From Streptomyces sp. NBC_01476 (GTDB taxonomy: Bacteria > Actinomycetota > Actinomycetes > Streptomycetales > Streptomycetaceae), in contig NZ_CP109446.1 of the NCBI RefSeq assembly GCF_036227265.1, forward strand, positions 1,687,501-1,751,500: a stretch of 64,000 nucleotides of DNA. Direction: 5' to 3'. Positions 8,673 through 17,033 of the stretch are shown piece by piece; position 1 is the stretch's first letter; the number at the start of each line of letters is the position of its first letter. Made by a program: the position numbers and the translations under genes. The notes under the pieces are model-generated. The model had not been told where the DNA came from. It ran no database searches and saw only the letters and a program-made list of their open reading frames with translations.

Positions 8673-9816
8673 CGGGCACCTCCATCTCGATGACGGTGCC
8701 CTTGCCGGGCGCCGATTGCACGGTCAGCCGGCCGCTGACGCCGTCGGCGCGGTCCCGCATGGAGACCAGGCCGAGGTGCCGGCCGGCCGCGCGGACCGCC
8801 GACGGGTCGAAGCCGCGGCCGTCGTCGCGGATCCGCAGCCGGGCGCCCGTGCCGCGGCCTTCGAGGGTGACGCCGACGGCCGTGGCGCGGGCGTGCCGCA
8901 GCGCGTTGTGCATCGCCTCCTGGGCGACCCGCAGCAGCGCCTCCTCCTGGGCGGCGGGCAGCGCGCGTACCCGTTCGGCGTGGAAGGTGACGGAGGCGTC
9001 GTGCACCCGGTCCAGGACGCGGGCCTCGGTGCGCAGCGTGGCGACCAGGCCGTCCTCGTCCAGGCCGGCCGGGCGCAGCTCGACCACGACGGCACGCAGT
9101 TCCTCGGCGGCCTCGGCGGCGAGCGCGGCCACCTGCCGGATCTCCTCCTTGGCGCGGACCGGCTCGTGATCGACCAGCGAGGCGGCGGCCTGCGCGGTGA
9201 GCCGCAGCGAGAAGAGCTTCTGCGAGACCGCGTCGTGCAGCTCGTGGGCGATCCTGGCCCGCTCCCCCGCCAGGGTCAGCTCGCGGCTGCGTTCGTAGAG
9301 CCGGGCGTTGATGAGGGCGATGGCGGCGTGGTCGGCGAGGATCCGCAGCAGGTCCTCGTCCTCCTGGGTGAAGCCGCCGGACGATTCGGGTGCCCTGGGG
9401 CAGGTCTTGTTGGCGAGGAATACGGCGCCGAGGATCTCGTCGCCGTCCACGATCGGCATGCCGATGAAGTCCTTCATCACCGGGTGGGTACGCGGCCAGC
9501 CGGCGAAGCTCTCGAAGGTGCGGACGTCGTCGAGGCGCTGCGGGGCGCCCTCGCGCAGCATCGCGGCGAGCACGCCGTGCTGCCGCGGCAGGGGGCCGAT
9601 GGCCTTCCACTGCTCGTCGCTGACGCCGTCGACCACGAACTGGGCGAAGCCGCCGTGGTCGTCGGGCACGCCGAGGGCGGCGTACTCGGCGCCGAGCAGC
9701 TCCCGCGCCGAGGCGACGATGGTCTGCAGCACCTCGCGCACCTCCAGCTGGCGGTTCATCGCCAGCAGTGCGGCACTGACCGCTTCGAATCCGCCTCGCG
9801 GCGTCCGGCTGGACAT
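8665..9816 (-). CDS. GAF-domain sensor histidine kinase
   Basis: A 383-residue soluble NarL-type kinase: GAF domain (~20-165; LLGAEYAALGVPDDHGG, PMKDFIGMPI-like core), HisKA_3 dimerisation domain with the phosphoacceptor His in ARIAHELHDAVSQKLFS, then a HATPase domain with LRIRDDGRGFDPS and GHLGLVSMRDRADG. It lacks membrane helices, so it senses a cytosolic signal (redox, gas or ligand; not deducible). ATG 9816 is preferred because the 27 upstream codons look non-coding. TACCGT lies seven bases before it, with no strong ribosome site. Confidence 0.92.
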   Translation of the reverse strand: MSSRTPRGGFEAVSAALLAMNRQLEVREVLQTIVASARELLGAEYAALGVPDDHGGFAQFVVDGVSDEQWKAIGPLPRQHGVLAAMLREGAPQRLDDVRTFESFAGWPRTHPVMKDFIGMPIVDGDEILGAVFLANKTCPRAPESSGGFTQEDEDLLRILADHAAIALINARLYERSRELTLAGERARIAHELHDAVSQKLFSLRLTAQAAASLVDHEPVRAKEEIRQVAALAAEAAEELRAVVVELRPAGLDEDGLVATLRTEARVLDRVHDASVTFHAERVRALPAAQEEALLRVAQEAMHNALRHARATAVGVTLEGRGTGARLRIRDDGRGFDPSAVRAAGRHLGLVSMRDRADGVSGRLTVQSAPGKGTVIEMEVPGG

Positions 9817-10001
9817 GTCGTCCACGGTACCGGCGCTTGTCACGGCGGGGATGCGCCCTGCGGACGGGGCGGGCTCGGCCGTACGGACTAGTCCCAAGTG
9901 ACCCGGTGCGGTGCGGCGGGCGGCCGGGGCGGGCGCATTCCTACGGTGAGGTCAGGTGGTCCGGCGTCCGGCCGGGGCGCGGTCTGACGGAGGGCGGGAT
10001 C

Positions 10002-10360
10002 ATGCCGGTGGCGATCATCACGGGCGCGTCGCGGGGGCTCGGGCGGTCGGCGGGGCGGTGCTGAACATCAGCTCGGACGCGGCGGTGGAGGCGTATCCGA
10101 CCTGGGGCGGGTACGGCGCGAGCAAGGCCGCGCTCGACCAGCTGTCGGCGGTACTGGCGCAGGAGGAGCCGCGGGTGCGGGTGTGGTGGGTGGACCCGGG
10201 CGAGCTGCGGACCGAGCTGTACGCGGCGGCGGTGCCGGACGACCCGGACTTCGGGGAGCGGCTGTGTCCTGACGAGGTGGCGCCGGCGGTGGTACGGCTG
10301 CTGGACGAGGACGCGCCGAGCGGCCGGTACGTGGCGGACGTGCTGCTGGGGGCGCGGTGA
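10002..10360 (+). pseudogene. Short-chain dehydrogenase remnant, internally deleted and frameshifted
   Basis: The first 16 codons encode the SDR cofactor-binding start MPVAIITGASRGLGRS, then hit a stop at ~10062. The catalytic half (VLNISSDAAVEAY, YGASKAALDQLSAV with the YxxxK pair, DPGELRTELY) continues in another frame to 10360. About 110 residues between the TGxxxGxG loop and the active site are missing compared with a normal ~230-250-residue SDR. The stop TGA overlaps the GTG of the next gene, so the pair was once an operon. Sequencing or assembly error is possible, but a simple indel would not remove the middle of the fold. Confidence 0.8.
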
Positions 10361-11159
10361 CGGCGGCGGTCAGGTGCGTGACCTGCGACCAGGAGGCGGC
10401 GCGGCTGGGGTCGGCCGGCCTCGCGGGGCTGCGGCTGCCGCCGGAGCTGGTGGCGACGGCGCCGCCGCCCCGGCGGGACGCGGTCCGGCTGCTGGTCGGC
10501 CGGAAGGCGCGGGACGAGGTGACCGGCCACTGCTTCCGGGAGCTGCCGGCGCTGCTGCGGGCCGGGGACGTGCTGGTGGTGAACACCTCGCGGACGCTGC
10601 CGGCGGCGGTGGACGGGCGGCTGAGCGGTACTGCCGAGACGGTGGTGGTGCACTGCTCGACCCGGCGGGCTCGGCGGAGATGCCGAGCGCCGGGCGGCCC
10701 TTCACCGCGGCACTGGTGACCGAGCTGGTCAGCCGGGGGGTGCAGATCGCGCCGATCGTGCTGCACACCGGGGTCGCCTCGGCGGAGGCGCACGAGCCGC
10801 CGTACGCGGAGCCGTTCGCGGTGCCGGCGAGCACCGCGTGGCAGGTGAACGCGGCCCGGGCGGCCGGCGGCCGGGTGGTGGCGGTGGGCACCACCGCGGT
10901 ACGTGCCCTGGAATCGGCGGCCGGCCCGCGGGGCGTGGTGACCGCGGCGCGCGGCTGGACCGAGCTGGTGATCACCCCGGAGCGCGGGATGCGGGCGGTG
11001 GACGGGCTGCTGACCGGGCTGCACGAGCCGGAGGCGTCCCATCTGCTGATGCTGCGGGCGCTGTCCGGGGACCGGCTGCTGACCGCGGTGTACGCCCAGG
11101 CGCTGCGCGGACGTTATCTCTGGCATGAATTCGGCGATGTGAATCTGCTGCTTCCATAA
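10357..11159 (+). pseudogene. QueA-like (SAM:tRNA ribosyltransferase-isomerase family) remnant
   Basis: The N-terminal ~105 codons (10357 to about 10670; FRELPALLRAGDVLVVNTSRTLPAAVDGR) match the QueA family. The frame then shifts and resumes at GSAEMPSAGRPFTAALV, VQIAPIVLHTGVAS, VGTTAVRALES, GLLTGLHEPEASHLLMLRAL and LRGRYLWHEFGD. The central ~90-110 residues of the enzyme are missing. QueA acts in queuosine synthesis; this actinobacterial paralogue group is often annotated QueA-like. GTGA start/stop overlap with the SDR remnant is preserved. A terminator follows directly. Confidence 0.8.
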
Positions 11160-11181
11160 GGCCGTTCGGACATCACATAAA

Positions 11182-11218
11182 GCGCCCTCCCGCTCACCGC
11201 GAGCGACCGGGAGGGCGC
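11182..11218 (+). terminator. Intrinsic terminator after the QueA-like remnant
   Basis: A perfect 11-bp stem GCGCCCTCCCG/CGGGAGGGCGC with a 15-nt loop, 22 bases after the stop codon, followed by AATCGTGT. It probably ends the SDR/QueA-like transcript. Confidence 0.7.
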
Positions 11219-11326
11219 AATCGTGTGAGGTGGCCTATAGGACGTGGATCACATACTAGGCGGCTTAGTCGCATGACCCGGTGGAAAAGCGGCCGGAAAC
11301 AGCGAAGGCAGCCGCGGTTGTCGAGG

Positions 11327-11351
11327 CGGCTACGAATTCCATTCGTAGCCG
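11327..11351 (+). promoter_or_regulatory. Perfect inverted repeat upstream of the SLT gene
   Basis: Arms CGGCTACGAAT and ATTCGTAGCCG (11 bp) flank a TCC loop, just upstream of the putative -35 box at 11358. The position suits an operator for a dimeric regulator, or a hairpin if transcription starts earlier. No matching regulator consensus was recognised. Confidence 0.5.
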
Positions 11352-11357
11352 GTCTCG

Positions 11358-11386
11358 TTGACCCCCGATTTAGGACCCTCTAAGAA
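11358..11386 (+). promoter_or_regulatory. Putative vegetative promoter of the SLT gene
   Basis: TTGACC (11358-11363), a 17-bp spacer, then TAAGAA (11381-11386). This fits an HrdB-type promoter except for the last base of the -10. Transcription would start near 11393, giving a ~30-nt leader before ATG 11422. Confidence 0.45.
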
Positions 11387-11421
11387 TTCTCAGGTCCCGC
11401 AATCGGAAGAGGTAACACCGC

Positions 11422-12306
11422 ATGCAGCTCCCCACGTTCCCGAAGATCGGCCGGCTGTCCAAGAAGCGCAAGATCACGGTGGCCGGTGCCGCCGCCGCGG
11501 CTGCCGTTGTCCTGGCCGTCACCGGTTTCCAGGCGACCGGTGGGTCCTCCTCGGTTGCCAACGGCGATCCCACCGGGTACACCGTCTCCACCGGCGACAA
11601 GGTGAAGAGTCTCGGCGCGAAGTCCGGTCTGGCGTCGCAGCAGGCGATCTCCGACCAGGCCGCGGCGAAGAAGAAGGCAGCGGCCGACGCCGCCGCGAAG
11701 CAGAAGGCGACCGCTGAGGCCGCCGCGAAGAAGAAGGCCGCCGCCGAGGCAGCGGCGAAGAAGAAGGCGGCGGACGAGGCAGCGGCCAGGAAGAAGGCGG
11801 CAGCCGACGCCGCCGCCAGGAAGAAGGCCGCCGCCGACGCCGTCAGGAAGCGGGCGGCAGAACGGGCCGCGGCCGAACGCGCGCAGGCCAGGCAGGCCGC
11901 GAACCGTTCCACCGTGCGGGCCGCCGTCAAGCCCGCCCCGGCGCCGGTCAGGAAGGCCGCCCCCGCCCCGGCCGCGCCGGTCTACGCCAACAACCTCGAC
12001 GGCTGGATCAGGGAATCCCTCGCCGTCATGCACGAGAAGGGTATTCCGGGCAGCTACAACGGCATTTACCGGAACATCATCCGTGAGTCGAGCGGCAACC
12101 CCCAGGCGATCAACCTGTGGGACTCCAACGCCGCCAAGGGCATTCCCTCGAAGGGGCTGCTCCAGGTGATCGACCCGACCTTCCAGACGTACCACGTCAA
12201 CGGAACCTCGTGGAACATCTACGACCCGGTGGCCAACATCACCGCGGCGTGCAATTACGCGTACCACGTGTACGGCTCGATGGACAACGTCAACTCGGCG
12301 TACTGA
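11422..12306 (+). CDS. Secreted SLT-domain (lysozyme-like transglycosylase) protein with Ala/Lys coiled coil
   Basis: A 294-residue exported protein. A long N-terminal hydrophobic signal or anchor (ITVAGAAAAAAVVLAVTGF, residues ~18-36) is followed by a highly charged AAAKKKAAADAA-type repeat helix (~75-160), an Ala/Pro linker, and a C-terminal SLT/lysozyme-like domain. That domain has the catalytic Glu in NIIRESSGNPQAINLWDSNA and the GLLQVIDPTF motif. It probably cleaves peptidoglycan glycan strands, with the coiled coil as a spacer or wall-binding rod. The ribosome site GGAAGAGG precedes ATG 11422. Confidence 0.9.
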   Translation: MQLPTFPKIGRLSKKRKITVAGAAAAAAVVLAVTGFQATGGSSSVANGDPTGYTVSTGDKVKSLGAKSGLASQQAISDQAAAKKKAAADAAAKQKATAEAAAKKKAAAEAAAKKKAADEAAARKKAAADAAARKKAAADAVRKRAAERAAAERAQARQAANRSTVRAAVKPAPAPVRKAAPAPAAPVYANNLDGWIRESLAVMHEKGIPGSYNGIYRNIIRESSGNPQAINLWDSNAAKGIPSKGLLQVIDPTFQTYHVNGTSWNIYDPVANITAACNYAYHVYGSMDNVNSAY

Positions 12307-12333
12307 TCCCGGCCGCGCAATAAGAAACGCACA

Positions 12334-12369
12334 AAGGGGCGGTGGAACCTTCCGGTTCCACCGCCCCTT
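12334..12369. terminator. Strong bidirectional terminator
   Basis: A perfect 16-bp stem AAGGGGCGGTGGAACC/GGTTCCACCGCCCCTT with a TTCC loop, flanked by A-rich and T-containing ends. It separates the SLT gene from the convergent FHA-ABC gene. Confidence 0.88.
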
Positions 12370-12393
12370 CGCATGGGCCGAGTTGTGCGGCGG

Positions 12394-15078
12394 CTACTTC
12401 CGCATGACTTCCGGCTCATGGCGGCGCAGCAGCCGCGACACGACGAAGCCGCAGATGACGCCGATGGCGATCAGCACGGCCATGTCCAGCCCCCACGCCC
12501 CCGCGGTGTGGTTCCACAGCGGGTCGGGGTTGCCCGGGTCCCACGGCATGACCCGGTTCAGATTCGCGGTGGCGGCGAGCGCGGCCACCGCCCACCGGGC
12601 GGGCATCAGCCAGGCGAACTGCTCGATGCCGGGCGAGTCGTAGAGCTGGAAGAGCACACCGGTGAAGACCACCTGGACGATGGCGAACATGACCAGCAGC
12701 GGCATGGTCTTCTCGGCCGTCTTCACCAGCGAGGAGATGATCAGGCCGAACATCATCGAGGTGAAGCCGAGCCCGATGACGGCGAGGGTCATCTCGACGG
12801 CCGGCTGGTTCTGCACGATGACGCCCTCGACCGGCAGCGTCCGGGGGGCGAAACCGATCCCGCAGATGATCGCGCCCTGGAGGGCCGTGATCAGGCCCAG
12901 CACGATGACCTTCGACATCAGATACGCCGACCGGGACAGGCCGGTGGCCCGTTCCCGCTCGTAGATGACCCGTTCCTTGATCAGCTCACGGACCGAGTTG
13001 GCGGCGCCGGAGAAGCACGCGCCGACCGCGAGGATCAGCAGGATGGTGCCGGCGTCCTTGTTGATGCCGTTCGCCTTCGCCGGCCCCGGGCCGAGGCCGC
13101 TGGCCGCCGGGATGACCACGCTCACCACACCGAGCACGGCGGGCAGGATGAACATCAGCGCGATGAAGCCGCGGTCCGAGGAGATCACCGACAGATACCG
13201 GCGGATCAGCGTGAACAGCTGCGCCGTCCAGCCGGTCGGCTTGGGCGGCTTGGCCACCTGGTGCGGGATGTACGGGGCTGCCTGCGGGGCGGCCGAGTCG
13301 AGTTCGGCGGCGTACATCTGGTAGTGCTGCGAGCCGCGCCAGCGTCCCGACCAGTCGTAGTCGCGGTAGTTCTCGAAGGCGGAGAAGACATCGGCCCAGG
13401 TCTCGTAGCCGAAGAAGGTCAGCGCCTCGTCCGGCGGGCCGAAGTACGCCACCGAGCCGCCCGGCGCCATCACCAGCAGCTTGTCGCAGAGCGCCAGTTC
13501 GGCCACCGAGTGGGTGACCACCAGGACGGTTCGGCCGTCGTCGGCCAGACCGCGCAGCAGCTTCATCACATCGCGGTCCATGCCCGGGTCGAGCCCGGAG
13601 GTCGGCTCGTCCAGGAAGATCAGCGACGGCTTGGTGAGCAGCTCCAGGGCGACCGAGACGCGCTTGCGCTGGCCGCCGGAGAGCGAGGTGACGCGCTTGT
13701 CGGCGTGGATGTCGAGCTTCAGCTCGCCCAGCACCTCGTTGATCCGTGCCTCACGCTCGGCGGACTGCGTGTCACCGGGGAAGCGGAGCTTGGCCGCGTA
13801 CCGCAGTGCCGTCTTGACCTGGAGTTCCTTGTGCAGGATGTCGTCCTGCGGGACCAGGCCGATGCGCTGGCGCAGCTCGGCGAACTGCTTGTACAGGTTC
13901 CGGTTGTCGTACAGCACCTCGCCCTCGTCGGCGGGCCGGTAGCCGGTGAGTGCCCGCAGCAGGGTGGACTTGCCGGACCCGGACGGGCCGATCACGCCGA
14001 TCAGCGACTTCTCCGGGACACCGAAGGAGACGTCCTTGAGGATCGTCTTGGTGGTCTTGCCGTGCGGCACGGTGACCGTGAGGCGGCGGGCCGAGAAGGA
14101 CACCTCGCCGGTGTCGACGAACTCCTCCAGCCGGTCGCCGACCAGCCGGAAGGTGGAGTGCCCCACGCCGACGATGTCATTGGGGCCCAGCAGGTGGCGC
14201 TGGATCGACTGGCCGTTGACGTAGGTGCCGTTGTGGCTGCCCAGGTCGACGATCTCGTAGCGGCCGTCGGGGTGCGCCCGGAACTCCGCGTGGAAACGGG
14301 AGACCTGGAGGTCGGAGACGACCAGGTCGTTCTCCAGCGCACGGCCGATCTTCATCACCCGGCCGAGATCGAGCCGGTGGAACGTGGTCGGGTTGCGGAC
14401 GTTGAACCCCGGTCCGCCGCCGGCCGGCGCGGCCTGCGGTCGCGGCTGGGCCTGCGGCGCCGGCGGCTGCCCGCCCCAGCCGGCCTGCTGCGGCGGGACC
14501 TGCGCGGGTGGTGCGCCGCCCCACGCGCCGGCCGCGGGCGCGCCCGGCTGAGCGGCGGCCGGTGCGGGCTGTGGTGCGGCTTGCGCGGGCTGCGGTGCGG
14601 CCTGCGCCGGTGCCGCGTACATCTGCGCCTGCGCGGACGGCTGTTGCCGGGCCGCGGGCTGCGCCTGCTGCTGAACCGCGGGCTGCGGCTGCGCGGCCGG
14701 CGGCTGGTACTGCGGCTGCACCACGTGCCCCGCCGCCGCTCCGGCGACAGCGCCCGCCGCTGCCTGCGGCGCCGCGGCGGCGCGGAAGTCAAGCCGCGGC
14801 CCGTCGGTGGCGTTGCCGAGGTGGACGGCCGCGCCGGGCGCGACCTGCGACTGCTGGACGCGCTGCCCCCGCACGAAGGTGCCGTTGGTGCTGCCGAGGT
14901 CCTCGATCACCCAACCGCCGTCGCCACGGCGGACGGTGGCGTGCCGCCACGACACCCGTGCGTCGTCGAAGACCACATCGCCCTGCGGGTCGCGCCCCAG
15001 GCTGTACGACCGGGCCGCGTCCAGCGTCCAGGTCTGTCCGTTCCATTCGAGTACGAGTTCAGGCACCCCAAGCCCCAT
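12394..15078 (-). CDS. FHA-domain ABC exporter (Rv1747-like)
   Basis: An 894-residue fusion: FHA domain 1 (~5-95; GRDPQGDVVFDDARVSWRH, GSTNGTFV), a Pro/Ala/Gln-rich disordered linker (~100-230), FHA domain 2 (~235-315; GRALENDLVVSDLQVSRFHAEF, GSHNGTYVNG), an ABC ATPase (Walker A GPSGSGKST, signature LSGGQRKR, Walker B IFLDEPTSGLDP) and an ABC-2 type membrane domain with six C-terminal helices. The architecture matches mycobacterial Rv1747, which a Ser/Thr kinase regulates through its FHA domains. Phosphothreonine-controlled export of a lipid or wall precursor is therefore inferred. Start ATG 15078 was chosen because the preceding codons look non-coding. Confidence 0.94.
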   Translation of the reverse strand: MGLGVPELVLEWNGQTWTLDAARSYSLGRDPQGDVVFDDARVSWRHATVRRGDGGWVIEDLGSTNGTFVRGQRVQQSQVAPGAAVHLGNATDGPRLDFRAAAAPQAAAGAVAGAAAGHVVQPQYQPPAAQPQPAVQQQAQPAARQQPSAQAQMYAAPAQAAPQPAQAAPQPAPAAAQPGAPAAGAWGGAPPAQVPPQQAGWGGQPPAPQAQPRPQAAPAGGGPGFNVRNPTTFHRLDLGRVMKIGRALENDLVVSDLQVSRFHAEFRAHPDGRYEIVDLGSHNGTYVNGQSIQRHLLGPNDIVGVGHSTFRLVGDRLEEFVDTGEVSFSARRLTVTVPHGKTTKTILKDVSFGVPEKSLIGVIGPSGSGKSTLLRALTGYRPADEGEVLYDNRNLYKQFAELRQRIGLVPQDDILHKELQVKTALRYAAKLRFPGDTQSAEREARINEVLGELKLDIHADKRVTSLSGGQRKRVSVALELLTKPSLIFLDEPTSGLDPGMDRDVMKLLRGLADDGRTVLVVTHSVAELALCDKLLVMAPGGSVAYFGPPDEALTFFGYETWADVFSAFENYRDYDWSGRWRGSQHYQMYAAELDSAAPQAAPYIPHQVAKPPKPTGWTAQLFTLIRRYLSVISSDRGFIALMFILPAVLGVVSVVIPAASGLGPGPAKANGINKDAGTILLILAVGACFSGAANSVRELIKERVIYERERATGLSRSAYLMSKVIVLGLITALQGAIICGIGFAPRTLPVEGVIVQNQPAVEMTLAVIGLGFTSMMFGLIISSLVKTAEKTMPLLVMFAIVQVVFTGVLFQLYDSPGIEQFAWLMPARWAVAALAATANLNRVMPWDPGNPDPLWNHTAGAWGLDMAVLIAIGVICGFVVSRLLRRHEPEVMRK

Positions 15079-15282
15079 GTGTTGTCCCCCGAGTAGTCCC
15101 CCTTGTGGAGGGGAGTCTAGGGACAGCGAACTGCGGGAGGAACTGTCACAGGCTCCGGTCTCGTAACAGAAAACCGCTTCCGGTACGGGTTTGGCATCAG
15201 ATCGTTGACGACGCTCCCCGCGCACCACGACAGTTGGGGACAGTTGCGGGCGTTGGGGGACGACGGCCTCGGGGGGTCAGGT

Positions 15283-16950
15283 ATGAGTGCACGGCGCACA
15301 CCGTGGGTGCGAGTGCTGTTGAGCGCACTGGCCGCGGTGAGTTGGGCGTTCGCGGGGATGATCGGCGTCGCGGCGCTCGGTCTTCACCTGCTGGGCGCCG
15401 ATGCGTCGGGTTCGCTGGGACCGATGACCGCGGCGGTGGTCGCGATGGCCATCGGCGGCAAGGTGCGGCCGACCGGGGACGTGGGGGCGTTCGGGCTGAG
15501 CGGGTCGCAGACGCAGGCCGCGCTGGGCATCGCGCCGCTGGGTGTCGGCCTGGTCGGGGCGCTGCTGCTGGCCTGGGTGTTCCTGCGGTCCCTGCGCAGG
15601 GCGGGAGTTGTCGTCCCGCCGGGTGAACTGGCCGCGCGGGTCACGGCGACCGCGGTGCTCTTCGTGGCGCTGGTCGGCGGCCTGGCGTGGGCCGGGCAGG
15701 ACACGGTGGCGATCGACGCGGGGTCGGTCGGGCCGCCGAAGGGCGCCACCGACGACCTGCTGGGGAATCTGCCCGGGATCGGCAGGATCAGCGGCGGGCT
15801 CGCCGACGGGCTGCAGGACATCGTCAAGACCCAGACATCGGTAAAGTTCCATGTGGAGACCGGGCGGAGCCTGCTCGGGGCGGCGGTGTGGGTGCTGGTC
15901 GTGCTGGTGATCGCGCTGCTCGCGTCGCGCCGGACGCCGCTGCCGGCCCAGTGGCGCGCCGTGCACCGGGTGGTACGGCCGGCGGCGTCCGCGCTCACGC
16001 TGGTGCTGCTGGTGGCGGTCTTCGCCGGCTTCGCGGCGGCGGTGTACGCGGCCCTGACCGGTGACCAGCCGGGGCGGATCATGGGGGCGGCACTGCTCGG
16101 GACGCCCAACGGGGTGTGGCTCGCGGTCCCGCTCGGGCTCTTCGTGCCGTGGAAGGGGACGGTCTCCGGCCCGCTGGCCTCCTTCCTGCCCGATCCGCTG
16201 CCGAAGTTCCTGGCCGGGCACGACGGCGCCACGATCACACCGGGCGGCCTCGCCGGACTCGACGGGCGGGTGTGGCTGCTGCCGGTGGCCATCGCGGTGA
16301 TGATGCTGCTCGCGGGGGCACTGACCGCCACCCGCACCCCGCTGGAGGAGCCCAGGGGGCGATACGTGGCCGCGTGCGCGGTGCGGCTCGGGGTGGTCAC
16401 GGCACTGGCCCTGCCGCTGCTGGTGCAGGTGACCGGGATCAAGGTCAACGCGAATCTGTCGGTCTTCGGGATCGACGCGGTGGGGGCGGGGCTCGACCTG
16501 CACGGGAACGCGGGGCTGGCCGTGCTGCTCGGTGCGGCGTGGGGAGCCGCGGCCGGCGCCGTGGGCGCGCTGCTCGCCCTGGCGACGGGGTCGGCCGGCC
16601 GGCAGGTCGCCGCCCTGGCGGCGCCGGCACCTGAACGGCCCCCGGTGCCCGCCCCCGCGGACGACCCGGCCCGTACGTACCCCGCGGTGCCCGCCGCCAC
16701 GGACGACCCCGCCCGTACGTACCCCGCGGTGCCCGCCGCCACGGACGACTCCGCCCGTACGTATCCCGCGGTGGCCTACCAGCCGGGCCCCTACCTCCCC
16801 TCCCCCGCCTACCGCCCCGAGCAGGAGCACAACTCGTACGCCTCCCCGTCGCCCGACGAGCCCACCGCCCTCGCCCCGCCCCCGCCCGGCCGGCCGCCTT
16901 CTCCCCCGGCCGCCGACAAGTGGCCGCCACCGCCTCCGCCCGTGTCCTGA
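15283..16950 (+). CDS. Streptophobe-family membrane protein
   Basis: A 555-residue integral membrane protein of the Streptomyces-specific streptophobe family. About ten hydrophobic helices (e.g. VLLSALAAVSWAFAGMIGVAAL) are separated by conserved GPMTAAVVAMAIGGKV and NLPGIGRISGGLADGLQD segments. The C-terminal ~100 residues are a cytoplasmic Pro-rich tail containing three exact-length tandem repeats. The function is unknown. ATG 15283 follows GGGGGGTCAGGT. It is divergent from the FHA-ABC exporter (204-nt gap), so the two may share control; the FHA domains raise the possibility of phospho-signalling to either. Confidence 0.85.
   Translation: MSARRTPWVRVLLSALAAVSWAFAGMIGVAALGLHLLGADASGSLGPMTAAVVAMAIGGKVRPTGDVGAFGLSGSQTQAALGIAPLGVGLVGALLLAWVFLRSLRRAGVVVPPGELAARVTATAVLFVALVGGLAWAGQDTVAIDAGSVGPPKGATDDLLGNLPGIGRISGGLADGLQDIVKTQTSVKFHVETGRSLLGAAVWVLVVLVIALLASRRTPLPAQWRAVHRVVRPAASALTLVLLVAVFAGFAAAVYAALTGDQPGRIMGAALLGTPNGVWLAVPLGLFVPWKGTVSGPLASFLPDPLPKFLAGHDGATITPGGLAGLDGRVWLLPVAIAVMMLLAGALTATRTPLEEPRGRYVAACAVRLGVVTALALPLLVQVTGIKVNANLSVFGIDAVGAGLDLHGNAGLAVLLGAAWGAAAGAVGALLALATGSAGRQVAALAAPAPERPPVPAPADDPARTYPAVPAATDDPARTYPAVPAATDDSARTYPAVAYQPGPYLPSPAYRPEQEHNSYASPSPDEPTALAPPPPGRPPSPPAADKWPPPPPPVS
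16645..16770 (+). repeat. Three in-frame 42-bp tandem repeats
   Basis: Copies at 16645-16686, 16687-16728 and 16729-16770 each encode a 14-residue unit of the form VPAxxDDxARTYPA in the cytoplasmic tail of the streptophobe protein. Near-identity of copies 2 and 3 suggests recent duplication; copy number is likely to vary between strains. Confidence 0.85.
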
Positions 16951-17033
16951 CGAACCCCAGGTCGCGGGGGCCCTGTCCGCAAGGCGGGACGGGGAGGCTG
17001 ACTGATCCACGGGGCGGATACCGTGGAGACACC

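Noticed and set aside
11160-11421. c-di-AMP (ydaO-type) riboswitch upstream of the SLT gene
   Set aside because: Such riboswitches often precede Streptomyces wall hydrolases, but the conserved core segments are not visible here.
12373-15096. 907-codon plus-strand frame opposite the FHA-ABC gene
   Set aside because: Same reason: no motif and low-complexity Gly/Arg/Val content, while the minus strand has clear FHA and ABC signatures.
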